Shown: positions 33,047 to 40,735 of the stretch, piece by piece
Numbering within the stretch: the stretch's first letter is position 1
Layout: the number at the start of each line of letters is the position of its first letter
Origin: Azorhizobium doebereinerae UFLA1-100
GTDB lineage: Bacteria > Pseudomonadota > Alphaproteobacteria > Rhizobiales > Xanthobacteraceae
NCBI RefSeq assembly: GCF_000473085.1
Contig: NZ_AXBA01000011.1
Location: 47,886-111,885, forward strand
Direction of reading: 5' to 3'
DNA: 64,000 nucleotides
Translations under genes and position numbers: made by a program
Notes under the pieces: generated by a model
Told to the model about the DNA's origin: nothing
The model's database searches: none
The model's input: the letters and a program-made list of their open reading frames with translations, nothing else

Positions 33047-33619
33047 GTCTTCTCCCATCATCCAGGGCGCACGTGCGCATCGCCTGTACTCCGGTACATG
33101 TTAGCAGCTCAGGCTGGCGTGGCGCTTGATGCATCGCAAGGTACCGCTCCGGCCCATGCCAAATCGCCCGCCGGCCCATGAGTTTCGCCCGTCGGAACAC
33201 GTCGTCAATGCTCTGTTTTTCGATCTGCGGCGCCGTATTTATTTCGATGACGCGAAATTCAATCAAACCTGCCCGTAAATGCGGAGTCGACATCCATGCG
33301 AGGGAGGCGAATACTGTTCTTGATTGATATAAGCGGGATGTCGGCGGTCAGGCCGTGACCTCTGCCGCGGCGGGGGCGAGGCCGTCGCGGCGGCCGCTTC
33401 CGGTGCCTGTTTTGTAACAAGACTTCACAAAGCCGGCGCCTGCGACACCTTGCGACAAAGGTCGGCGCGGGAGGCAAGGTTCTGCGACAGCTCGCCCCTA
33501 CCGTTCTCCTGCGTCATCCCGCCGGCGGCGAGGGCGGCGGCCGTTCTCCGCGCATCGCAGCCGACCACCGGGCCGCCGGGGTCGATCCGAAGCCGCCGTC
33601 CCGCAAAAAGGAGCAGAAC
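33047..33619. other. Intergenic region upstream of the molybdoenzyme/sox operon
   Basis: About 573 bases without a supportable gene, more AT-rich than its surroundings (especially 33200-33350). It holds the divergent promoters of the chemoreceptor and the iorA-like gene. A TGTAC-TCCG-GTACA inverted repeat lies at 33085-33098. Short minus-strand frames here show no recognisable protein features. Confidence 0.5.
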
Positions 33620-34084
33620 ATGCCTCGCTTGACCGTCAATGGGCAGGTCCGCGACGTCGAGGTGGATCCGGATACGCCGCTGCTGTGGGTGATCCGCGAA
33701 CAGCTCGGCCTCACCGGCACCAAGTTCGGCTGCGGCATCGCCATGTGCGGCGCCTGCACGGTGCATATCGACGGCGTGCCCACGCGCTCATGCGCCTTGC
33801 CGGTCAGCGGCGTCGATGCGGCGCAGAAGATCGTCACCATCGAGGGATTGTCGCCCGATGGCAGCCACCCGGTGCAGCGGGCCTGGCTGGCGCTCGACGT
33901 GCCTCAGTGCGGCTACTGCCAGTCGGGCATGATCATGGCCGCCGCCGGGCTGCTGGAGCAGAATCCGAAGCCCTCCGACGCGGACATCAATTCCGAGATC
34001 ACCAACATCTGCCGGTGCGGGACCTACAACAAGGTCCGGGCCGCCATCCATCTCGCCGCCGACGGCGGCGGCAAGGCCGGGTGA
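33620..34084 (+). CDS. (2Fe-2S)-binding subunit, isoquinoline 1-oxidoreductase alpha-like
   Basis: A 154-residue electron-transfer subunit. Plant-type cluster ligands are C38, C43, C46 and C58 ([10 protein letters not shown]); the second cluster uses C97, C100, C131 and C133 (CGYCQSGM and CRCGTYN). The QSGM and RCGTY variants are typical of IorA-type subunits, which donate to c-type cytochromes instead of FAD. A strong ribosome site (AAAAAGGAG) precedes the ATG. First gene of the operon with the Mo subunit, flavocytochrome c and sox genes. Confidence 0.9.
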   Translation: MPRLTVNGQVRDVEVDPDTPLLWVIREQLGLTGTKFGCGIAMCGACTVHIDGVPTRSCALPVSGVDAAQKIVTIEGLSPDGSHPVQRAWLALDVPQCGYCQSGMIMAAAGLLEQNPKPSDADINSEITNICRCGTYNKVRAAIHLAADGGGKAG

Positions 34085-34094
34085 GGGCGCGCGC

Positions 34095-36281
34095 ATGACC
34101 AGCCAGATCGACATCTCCCGCCGCCGCTTCGTCGTCGGCTCCGCCGCCGCCATGGGCGGCCTCTCCCTCGGCTTCAGCATGGCGTTCATGCCGGAGGCGC
34201 ACGCGCAGGCCGCAGCGCCGGCCGGGGCGAAGGCCCCTCCCGAGGTGAATGCCTGGGTCGTGGTCCGGCCCGACGAGACCGTGGTGATCCGCATCGCCCG
34301 CTCGGAGATGGGGCAGGGCACCCTCACCGGCCTGGCCCAGCTCGTCGCCGAGGAGCTGGAATGCGACTGGGCGCGGGTCACGACCGAATATCCCGGCCCC
34401 TCGGAAAACCTGCGACGCAACCGCGTGTGGGGCAATTTCTCCACCGGCGGCAGCCGGGGCGTGCGCGAGTCGGAGAAATACGTGCGCGAGGGCGGTGCCG
34501 CCGCCCGCTTCATGCTGGTCTCCGCCGCGGCGGCGGCGTGGAACGTGCCGGCGGCCGAGTGCCGGGTCGCCAAGGGCGTGATCACCCACGCCGCCTCCGG
34601 CCGGAGCACCACCTATGGCCAGGTGGCGGACGCCGCCGCCAGGATGGCGCCGCCGGCCAATATCGTCCTGAAGGACCCCAAGGACTGGACCATCGCCGGC
34701 CAGCCCTTGCCGCGCCTCGACACGCGCGACAAGCTTACCGGCAAGCAGGTCTATGGCGCCGATTTGCGCTTCCCCGGCATGCTCAGCGCGGCGGTGAAGG
34801 CCTGCCCCTATTTCGGCGGCCGGATCGCCTCCTATGACGCGGCGGCCATCGCCGGAAAGCCCGGCGTGCGCAAGGTGGTGAAGGTGGACGATGCCACCCT
34901 CGTGGTCGTCGCCGACACCTGGTGGCAGGCGAAATCCGCGCTCGACGCGCTGCCGGTCACCTGGGACGAGGGGCCGAACGCCGCCCTCACCAGCGCCGCC
35001 ATTGCCGAGACGCTGAGCGCGGGGCTGGACGCGCCGGAGGCCTTCGTCGGCAACAGTTCCGGCGACGCCAAGGGCGCGCTGGCCAAGGCGGCGAGGACGG
35101 TGACGGCGACCTATGCCTTCCCCTATCAGAACCACGCCACCATGGAGCCGATGAACGCCACCGCGCTGTTCACCGGCGAGCGTTGCGAGGTGTGGGCGCC
35201 GACGCAGAACGGCGAGGCCAGCCTCGCGGCGGCGGCGGAGGCGGCGGGCCTGCCGCCAGCGCAATGCGAGGTGCACAAATTGCTGTTGGGCGGCGGCTTC
35301 GGCCGGCGCGGCTTCCAGGACTATGTGCGCCAGGCGGTGCTGGTGGCCAAGGCCGTGCCAGGGACGCACGTCAAGCTGCTGTGGTCGCGCGAGGAGGACA
35401 TGCTGCATGGCTTCTACCACCCGACCACCCAGTGCCGGCTGACCGGGGCGCTGGATGAACAGGGCAATGTGACGGCCCTGCACATGCGCATCTCCGGCCA
35501 GTCCATCATGGCCTCGGTGCGGCCCGAGGCGATGGCGGGCGGCATGGACCCGGTGGTGTTCCAGGGCCTGACCGCGAGAAGCCCGGAGGGCATGCTGGGC
35601 TATGCGATCCCCAACGTCCTCATCGACCACGCCATGCGCAACCCGCCGGTCCGGCCGGGCTTCTGGCGCGGGGTGAACCTCAACCAGAACGCGGTCTATG
35701 TGGAGTGCTTCATGGATGAGCTGGCCCACGCCGCCGGGGTCGACCCGCTGGCGTTCCGGCGCAAATTCATGGCCGGCCATCCAAAGCATCTGGCGGTGCT
35801 GAACGCGGTGGCCGAGCGCATCGGCTGGGACACGCCGGCGCCGAAGGGCGTGGGGCGCGGCATCGCCCAGATCATGGGTTTTGGCTCCTATGTGGCGGCG
35901 GCGGCGGAAGTGTCTGTCGCAAGTGGTGAATTGAAGGTCCATCGCATCGTCGCGGCGACCGATCCGGGCCATGTGGTCAACCCCGCCCAGGTGGAGCGGC
36001 AGGTGGAAGGCTCCTTCGCCTACGGCCTGTCCGCCTGCCTCTACGGCGAGTGCACGGTGGATAAGGGCCGCATGGAGCAGGAGAATTTCGACACCTACGA
36101 TGTGTTGCACATGGCGCAGATGCCGAAGGTGGAGACCATCATCATCCCCTCCGGCGGCTTCTGGGGCGGGGTGGGCGAGCCCACCATCGCGGTGGCCGCC
36201 CCGGCCGTCCTCAACGCCCTGTTCGCGGTGAGCGGCAAGCGCATCCGCCTGCTGCCGTTGAAGAATCATCCGCTCGCATGA
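34095..36281 (+). CDS. Molybdopterin-binding subunit, isoquinoline 1-oxidoreductase beta-like
   Basis: A 728-residue Mo-hydroxylase large subunit of the IorB/aldehyde dehydrogenase type. The N-terminus SRRRFVVGSAAAMGGLSLGF is a Tat signal, so the dimer is exported to the periplasm. The internal duplication typical of IorB is visible (GQGTLTGLAQLVAEEL near 75 and the GGGFGRRGFQDYV block near 400). The catalytic Glu is in FWGGVGEPTIAV near the C-terminus. No FAD subunit is encoded, so electrons probably pass to a c-type cytochrome. The stop overlaps the next gene. Confidence 0.9.
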   Translation: MTSQIDISRRRFVVGSAAAMGGLSLGFSMAFMPEAHAQAAAPAGAKAPPEVNAWVVVRPDETVVIRIARSEMGQGTLTGLAQLVAEELECDWARVTTEYPGPSENLRRNRVWGNFSTGGSRGVRESEKYVREGGAAARFMLVSAAAAAWNVPAAECRVAKGVITHAASGRSTTYGQVADAAARMAPPANIVLKDPKDWTIAGQPLPRLDTRDKLTGKQVYGADLRFPGMLSAAVKACPYFGGRIASYDAAAIAGKPGVRKVVKVDDATLVVVADTWWQAKSALDALPVTWDEGPNAALTSAAIAETLSAGLDAPEAFVGNSSGDAKGALAKAARTVTATYAFPYQNHATMEPMNATALFTGERCEVWAPTQNGEASLAAAAEAAGLPPAQCEVHKLLLGGGFGRRGFQDYVRQAVLVAKAVPGTHVKLLWSREEDMLHGFYHPTTQCRLTGALDEQGNVTALHMRISGQSIMASVRPEAMAGGMDPVVFQGLTARSPEGMLGYAIPNVLIDHAMRNPPVRPGFWRGVNLNQNAVYVECFMDELAHAAGVDPLAFRRKFMAGHPKHLAVLNAVAERIGWDTPAPKGVGRGIAQIMGFGSYVAAAAEVSVASGELKVHRIVAATDPGHVVNPAQVERQVEGSFAYGLSACLYGECTVDKGRMEQENFDTYDVLHMAQMPKVETIIIPSGGFWGGVGEPTIAVAAPAVLNALFAVSGKRIRLLPLKNHPLA

Positions 36282-36583
36282 GGCGGGCGGTCGCGGCGCT
36301 GCTCGCCGTTCTGGCCGCGGCGCCGCCCCTCGCCGCCGCCCCGCCGGGGGCGCTGTCCTGCGGCGGCTGCCACCCGCCCGAGCCGGCGGGCGCCATTCCC
36401 AGCCTTGCCGGCCGCACCGCCGGCGAGATCGTCGCCGACATGGCCGCATTCCGCTCGGGCTCCCGCCCGGCGACCGTCATGGATCGCATCGCGAAGGGTT
36501 TTTCCGATGAAGAAACGCGCGCCATCGCCGACTGGCTGGCCACGCCTCACGGCGGGGCGGCCGAGCCGACGCGCGGTCCTTAG
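36278..36583 (+). CDS. fccA: Monoheme c-type cytochrome, FccA-like
   Basis: A 101-residue exported cytochrome. After a signal peptide of about 21 residues, the heme site is C28-G-G-C31-H32, and the distal part [14 protein letters not shown] is the usual C-terminal helix of single-heme flavocytochrome c subunits. Size and position directly before a FccB-like gene support the cytochrome subunit of sulfide dehydrogenase. Its start overlaps the Mo-subunit stop (ATGA). An alternative is the electron acceptor of the IorAB-like enzyme, or both. Confidence 0.85.
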   Translation: MRRAVAALLAVLAAAPPLAAAPPGALSCGGCHPPEPAGAIPSLAGRTAGEIVADMAAFRSGSRPATVMDRIAKGFSDEETRAIADWLATPHGGAAEPTRGP

Positions 36584-37814
36584 GGGCCTTGCCGGCGGTG
36601 CCGCTGCGCTGGCGGCGCCCGCCGTTCTGGCCCAGGCGCCCGCGCGCGTGGTCGTCATCGGCGGCGGCTTTGCCGGGGCGACCTGCGCCCGCGCCCTGGC
36701 GGAGCGGGGTCTCGCGGTCACGCTGGTGGAGCCGAGTGCGCAGTATGTGGCGTGCCCGTTCTCCAACGCCGTCGTCGCCGGGTTGCGGGAGATGGATCAG
36801 CAGACCTTCGGCTACCAGGGCCTTGTGGGCGCGGGGGTGAAGCTGGTGCCGCATGCCGCGGCGGCGGTCGATCCGCTGGCCCGCAGCGTTCGCCTGGAGG
36901 ACGGCATCGAATTGTCCTACGACCGCCTCGTGCTGGCGCCGGGTGTGGACCTGCGGTTCGATGCCATCGGCGGCTATGACGCGGCGGCGGCCGGGCTGAT
37001 GCCGCACGCCTGGAAGGCGGGCGCGCAGACGCTGCTGCTGCGCCGGCAACTGGAGGTGATGGAGGACGGCGGCCTCGTGGTCATCGCCGCCCCACCCAAT
37101 CCCTTCCGCTGCCCGCCCGGCCCCTATGAACGCGCGAGCCTCATCGCCCACTACCTGAAGACCCATAAGCCGCGCTCCAAGATCATCATCCTCGATGCCA
37201 AGGATGCCTTCTCCAAGCAGCGCCTGTTTGAGGCGGCCTGGACTGAGCTCTATCCGAACATGATCGAATGAATCGGGCTGTCGTTCGGCGGAAAGGTGAT
37301 GGAGGTGGACGTGGCCACCCGCACGCTGGTGACCGAGTTCGACCGCTACACGGCGGACGTGGCCAATGTCATCCCGCCGCAGCAGGCCGGGGCCATCGCC
37401 CATGCGGCGGGCGTCGCCGACGCCACCGGCTGGTGCCCCATCGATCCGGTATCGTTCGAATCCCGCCTCCAGGGCGGCATCCATGTGATCGGCGACGCGG
37501 CCATTGCCGGAGCCATGCCCAAATCGGCCTTCGCGGCCAACGGGCAGGCCAAGGTGTGCGCCGCCGCCGTGGCGGACCTGCTGGCGGGCCGTGCCCCACA
37601 GGCGCCGAAGCTGGTCAACACCTGTTACAGTCTGGTGGCGCCTGGCAGCGCCATCTCCATCGCCGGCGTCTACCGCCCCAAGGATGGGCTTCTGGCCGAC
37701 GTGGAGGGCGCCGGCGGCGTGAGCCCGCTCACCCCCCCGGACGGCATGCGCGCGAGGGAGGCGGCCTATGCGGATGCCTGGTTCAACACCGTCACGCACG
37801 AGGCCTTCGCATGA
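36507..37814 (+). pseudogene. fccB: FccB-like flavoprotein, interrupted by an in-frame TGA
   Basis: A 436-codon frame for flavocytochrome c sulfide dehydrogenase. It has a Tat-like signal ([20 protein letters not shown]), the FAD motif [17 protein letters not shown], a cysteine in [11 protein letters not shown] and a late redox/flavin segment with VNTCYSLVAP. Codon 255 (37269-37271) is TGA directly after PNMIE; the same frame continues with IGLSFGGKVMEVDVATR to the normal end. Members of the family have Trp in MIEW, so a single TGG to TGA change explains it. The ATG at 36507 overlaps fccA by 77 bases. Confidence 0.85.
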
Positions 37815-38308
37815 GGGCGGCCGCGCTCACGGCCGGCCTCTTGGCCGGGCTCCTCCTGGCCTGGCTCCTCCTGGCCGGGTTCCTCCTGGTCGGGTTCCTC
37901 CTGGTCGCCGCTCGTGCCGATGCGCAGACGCTCGTGGGCTACACCGTCGAGGGCGATGCCATCGGCGCGCCGTTGACCGGGGCGCCGGGAGATGCCGCGC
38001 GCGGCGCGGGCCTTGTGGCCGACCGGACGCTCAGCCTGTGCGTGCTGTGCCATTCCGGGCTGGAGGCGCCCGCCCACATGCAGGGCAATCTCGCGCCGAG
38101 CCTCGCCGGAATTGGCGCGCGCCTGTCCGAGGGGCAGATCCGCCTGCGCATCGTGAACATGAAAGCGCTCAACCCGGAGAGCATCATGCCGGCCTATGGC
38201 GGATCATCTCCCGGTGCCCGCGTTGCCAATGCGTGGCGAGGCAAGCCGATCCTGTCGGGCGAGGAGATCGAGGATATCGTCGCCTATCTGTCCAGCCTGA
38301 AGGGGTGA
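37811..38308 (+). CDS. soxX: SoxX-like c-type cytochrome
   Basis: A 165-residue periplasmic monoheme cytochrome. The heme motif is C77-V-L-C80-H81, and the Met ligand lies in the SIMPAYGG segment. SoxX pairs with SoxA to form the SoxXA thiol-conjugating enzyme of thiosulfate oxidation. The signal peptide is unusually long (about 38 residues) and contains four copies of a five-residue unit, encoded by a DNA tandem repeat. The start overlaps the fccB stop. Confidence 0.88.
   Translation: MRAAALTAGLLAGLLLAWLLLAGFLLVGFLLVAARADAQTLVGYTVEGDAIGAPLTGAPGDAARGAGLVADRTLSLCVLCHSGLEAPAHMQGNLAPSLAGIGARLSEGQIRLRIVNMKALNPESIMPAYGGSSPGARVANAWRGKPILSGEEIEDIVAYLSSLKG
37847..37906 (+). repeat. Four 15-bp tandem repeats inside the soxX signal peptide
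   Basis: Units at 37847-37861, 37862-37876, 37877-37891 and 37892-37906; the last two are identical and all share the CTCCTGG/TTCCTCCTGG core. They encode GLLLA, WLLLA, GFLLV, GFLLV and lengthen the hydrophobic core of the signal. The array could expand or contract by slippage in steps of five codons. Confidence 0.8.
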
Positions 38309-38310
38309 GC

Positions 38311-38772
38311 ATGGTCGAGATCCCAGCCCTGAGGCGGCGCGACGTGCTGGCCGGCGCGGTGGCCCACCTTGTCGTTCTGGCGCTGCCGTTGCGCGCGATG
38401 GCGCGCCCTGATCTTCAAGCGGCGGTGCGCCTGTTCACCGGCGGTGCCGACCTGCGCGAGGGCCGGGTGCATCTCGACATCGCCCCGCTGGTGGAGAATG
38501 GCAACGCCGTGCCGCTGACCGTGGATGTGGACAGCGCCATGCGCCCGGAGGACCACGTGCGCCGCATCGGCATTTTCAACGAGAAGAACCCGCTGGCGGA
38601 CGTGGCGATCTTTCAATTCTATCCGAAATCCGGCCGCGCCCGCGTCTCCACCCGCATTCGCCTTGCCACCTCCCAGCAGGTCGTCGCCGTCGCCGAGATG
38701 AGCGATGGCACCTATTGGGGCGTGGCGCGCGGCGTGGTGGTGACGCTCGCCGCCTGCATCGAGGGGCTGTGA
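38311..38772 (+). CDS. soxY: SoxY-like sulfur carrier subunit with atypical C-terminus
   Basis: A 153-residue exported protein with a twin-arginine start (LRRRDVLAGAVAHLVV). The immunoglobulin-like domain shows the SoxY blocks GGADLREGRVHLDIAPLVENG and GIFNEKNPLADVA. SoxY normally ends in GGCGG, whose Cys carries the sulfur intermediate. Here the tail is TLAACIEGL, with C149 five residues from the end and no glycine arm. It may still carry sulfur on C149 or serve a different purpose. Followed without a gap by SoxZ. Confidence 0.88.
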   Translation: MVEIPALRRRDVLAGAVAHLVVLALPLRAMARPDLQAAVRLFTGGADLREGRVHLDIAPLVENGNAVPLTVDVDSAMRPEDHVRRIGIFNEKNPLADVAIFQFYPKSGRARVSTRIRLATSQQVVAVAEMSDGTYWGVARGVVVTLAACIEGL

Positions 38773-39092
38773 TGGCACGCACCCTGATCCATGCGCCCAA
38801 GGCCGCTCGGGCCGGCGAGATCATCGAGATCCGGGCCATGATCGCCCACCCCATGGAGACCGGGCAGCGCATGGGCGTGAACGGCACCATGATTCCCCGC
38901 GCCATCATCAACCGCTTCGTCTGCACCTATGGCGGCGAGGTGGTGTTCTCGGCCGATCTCCATCCGGCGGTCTCGGCCAATCCCTTCCTGTCCTTCTGCG
39001 TGGTCGCGACGCAAAGCGGCGTCCTGGCCTTTGCCTGGACCGAGGATACGGGCGAGGTGCATGTGGCCACGACGGATATCACGGTGACCTGA
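38772..39092 (+). CDS. soxZ: SoxZ-like subunit
   Basis: A 106-residue protein with the SoxZ immunoglobulin-like fold: IEIRAMIAHPMETGQR near the N-terminus, INRFVCTYGGEVVFSADLHPAVSANPF in the middle (quoted in part as a family block), and a C-terminal beta strand. It has no signal peptide, as expected, since SoxZ is exported as a complex with SoxY. Its ATG overlaps the soxY stop by one base. Confidence 0.9.
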   Translation: MARTLIHAPKAARAGEIIEIRAMIAHPMETGQRMGVNGTMIPRAIINRFVCTYGGEVVFSADLHPAVSANPFLSFCVVATQSGVLAFAWTEDTGEVHVATTDITVT

Positions 39093-39886
39093 TGCGGCCT
39101 CGCCCGCGCGCGCCAGCCGTCATCGCGGCATTGCTGTCGATCCCCGCGCTGCTGGCGGTCTCGGGGGCGGTCGCGCTCGAACAGGGTGACCGGCGCTCGG
39201 GCATTGCGTTCGCCAGCCCGCAGACGCAGGCCATGCAGGCCGATGACACCGCCAATCCCGGCATGTTGTGGGTCATGGACGGCGCCCAGCTCTGGCGCCG
39301 GCCGGACGGCGCGGCGGGCAAGGCCTGCCAAGAATGTCACGGCGACGCGGCGCAAAGCATGAAGGGGGTCGCGCCACGCTATCCGGATTTCGACGCCGGC
39401 CTCGGGCGGCCGGTGGACCTGAGCGGACGCATCAACCTGTGCCGCGTGCGGCACCAGCGCGCCGCGCCACTGGCGCATGAAGGCTCCGAGATGCTGGCGC
39501 TGACGGCCTTCGTGGCCTTCCAGTCGCGGGGCCTGCCGATGGCGCCGGCCGCCGACGCGCGCCTCGCCCCGTTCCGCGCCGAGGGGCGGCGCTTGTTCGA
39601 GCAGCGGATGGGGCAACTGGACCTGTCCTGCGCCAATTGTCACGACGACCATTGGAGCGCCCGCCTCGGGGGCAGCCCGGTGACGCAGGCCCAGCCCAAT
39701 GCCTATCCGCTCTACCGCCTGGAGTGGCAGGCGCTTGGCTCGCTGCAACGGCGCATGCGCAACTGCATGGCGGGCGTGCGGGCGGAGCCCTTCGCGTATG
39801 ATGCGGCAGACTATATCGATCTTGAGCTCTATCTCGCCGCGCGGGCGGCGGGCCTGCCAATGGAAACGCCGGGCGTCCGGCCGTGA
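39092..39886 (+). CDS. soxA: SoxA-like diheme cytochrome
   Basis: A 264-residue periplasmic cytochrome with two heme sites, C79-Q-E-C82-H83 and C180-A-N-C183-H184, and the active-site Cys C225 in RMRNCMAGVRAEP, which forms the persulfide heme ligand in SoxA. Both hemes are present, as in the diheme SoxA type. With SoxX it attaches a sulfur substrate to SoxY. It ends the sox run; no soxB or soxCD follows. Confidence 0.9.
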   Translation: MRPRPRAPAVIAALLSIPALLAVSGAVALEQGDRRSGIAFASPQTQAMQADDTANPGMLWVMDGAQLWRRPDGAAGKACQECHGDAAQSMKGVAPRYPDFDAGLGRPVDLSGRINLCRVRHQRAAPLAHEGSEMLALTAFVAFQSRGLPMAPAADARLAPFRAEGRRLFEQRMGQLDLSCANCHDDHWSARLGGSPVTQAQPNAYPLYRLEWQALGSLQRRMRNCMAGVRAEPFAYDAADYIDLELYLAARAAGLPMETPGVRP

Positions 39887-39944
39887 TGCGGCAGCAGACC
39901 GCTGCGAAGGGCCATCGTCCGTCCCGTGCCACAGAGCCGGACTG

Positions 39945-39961
39945 TGATACAGTCTGATACA
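39945..39961 (+). promoter_or_regulatory. Direct repeats TGATACA, possible response-regulator site
   Basis: TGATACA occurs at 39945-39951 and 39955-39961, an exact 10-bp period. OmpR/PhoB-type regulators bind such head-to-tail repeats. It lies 55 bases before the response-regulator start and could mediate autoregulation. Confidence 0.5.
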
Positions 39962-40015
39962 CTTTTGGCCTGGGCCCGGCGGAACCTTTCAGTATGGTCG
40001 TTCCAGGAGCATTCC

Positions 40016-40735
40016 ATGGAAGCGGCACCCCATATCGCGGTCGTCGATGATCATCGCGACATCCGCGATCTTGTCGGCAAGTATCTGGCCCAGCACGGCT
40101 ATCGCATCAGCCTGGCGGAGAATGCGGCGGCGCTGCGCCGTCTGCTGGAGAAGAGCGCCCCTGATCTCGTGGTGCTCGACATCATGATGCCGGGGGAAGA
40201 CGGCCTCTCCTTGTGCCGCTACCTGCGCAGCACGACCGACCTGCCGATCATCCTGCTGACCGCCATGACCGAGGAGACCGACCGCATCGTGGGCCTGGAG
40301 GTGGGCGCGGACGATTATGTGGGCAAGCCGTTCAATCCCCGCGAACTGCTGGCGCGCATCAAGGCGGTGCTGCGCCGGGTGAACAGCCTGCCGCCGCAGA
40401 AGGGTCAGCTCGCCGCCAAGGTGGTGCGCTTCGACCGCTGGACCCTGGACGTGGGGCGCCGCGAACTGATGGGCGCGGACGCGGTGGCGGTGCCGTTGAG
40501 CACGGCGGAATATCGCCTGTTGTGCGCCTTCCTGGACCATCCCGGCATCGTGCTCAGCCGCGACCAGCTGCTTGATCTCACCGCCGGCCGCAACGCCGAT
40601 CCGTTCGACCGCAGCATCGACAATCAGGTGAGCCGCCTGCGCAAGAAGGTGGAGGCGGATCCGAAGGCGCCGTGCCTGATCAAGACCCATTGGGGTGGCG
40701 GCTACAGCCTGGTCGCCGAGGTGAGACGCCAATGA
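40016..40735 (+). CDS. OmpR-family response regulator
   Basis: A 239-residue two-component regulator. The receiver domain has the acidic pair VVDDHRD, the phospho-acceptor D55 (VVLDIMMPG) and the conserved Lys of VGKPFNPRE; the C-terminal winged helix ends with DNQVSRLRKKVEADP and IKTHWGGGYSLV. CAGGAG precedes the ATG at 40016. It overlaps the kinase gene (ATGATG at the stop). Lying directly after soxA, it likely controls the sulfur/molybdoenzyme operon. Confidence 0.92.
   Translation: MEAAPHIAVVDDHRDIRDLVGKYLAQHGYRISLAENAAALRRLLEKSAPDLVVLDIMMPGEDGLSLCRYLRSTTDLPIILLTAMTEETDRIVGLEVGADDYVGKPFNPRELLARIKAVLRRVNSLPPQKGQLAAKVVRFDRWTLDVGRRELMGADAVAVPLSTAEYRLLCAFLDHPGIVLSRDQLLDLTAGRNADPFDRSIDNQVSRLRKKVEADPKAPCLIKTHWGGGYSLVAEVRRQ

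Noticed and set aside
33200-33300. Flagellar sigma-28 promoter for the chemoreceptor
   Set aside because: A TAAA and a GCAGATCG-like box are present, but their spacing is about six bases too short.
33259-33477. Possible small minus-strand gene in the iorA upstream region
   Set aside because: Arg/Pro-rich translation, no ribosome site and no features; more likely promoter DNA.
37269-37271. TGA as a selenocysteine codon or Trp-coding codon in fccB
   Set aside because: The family has Trp, not Cys/Sec, at this position; TGA is used as an ordinary stop in many genes of the window; no SECIS-like element was evident.
36507-37814. Frameshift in fccB
   Set aside because: Both halves are in the same reading frame, so it is a nonsense codon, not an indel.
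17352-37814. Both in-frame stops fall at codon 255 of their genes
   Set aside because: The genes are unrelated and the number depends on the chosen start codons; treated as coincidence.
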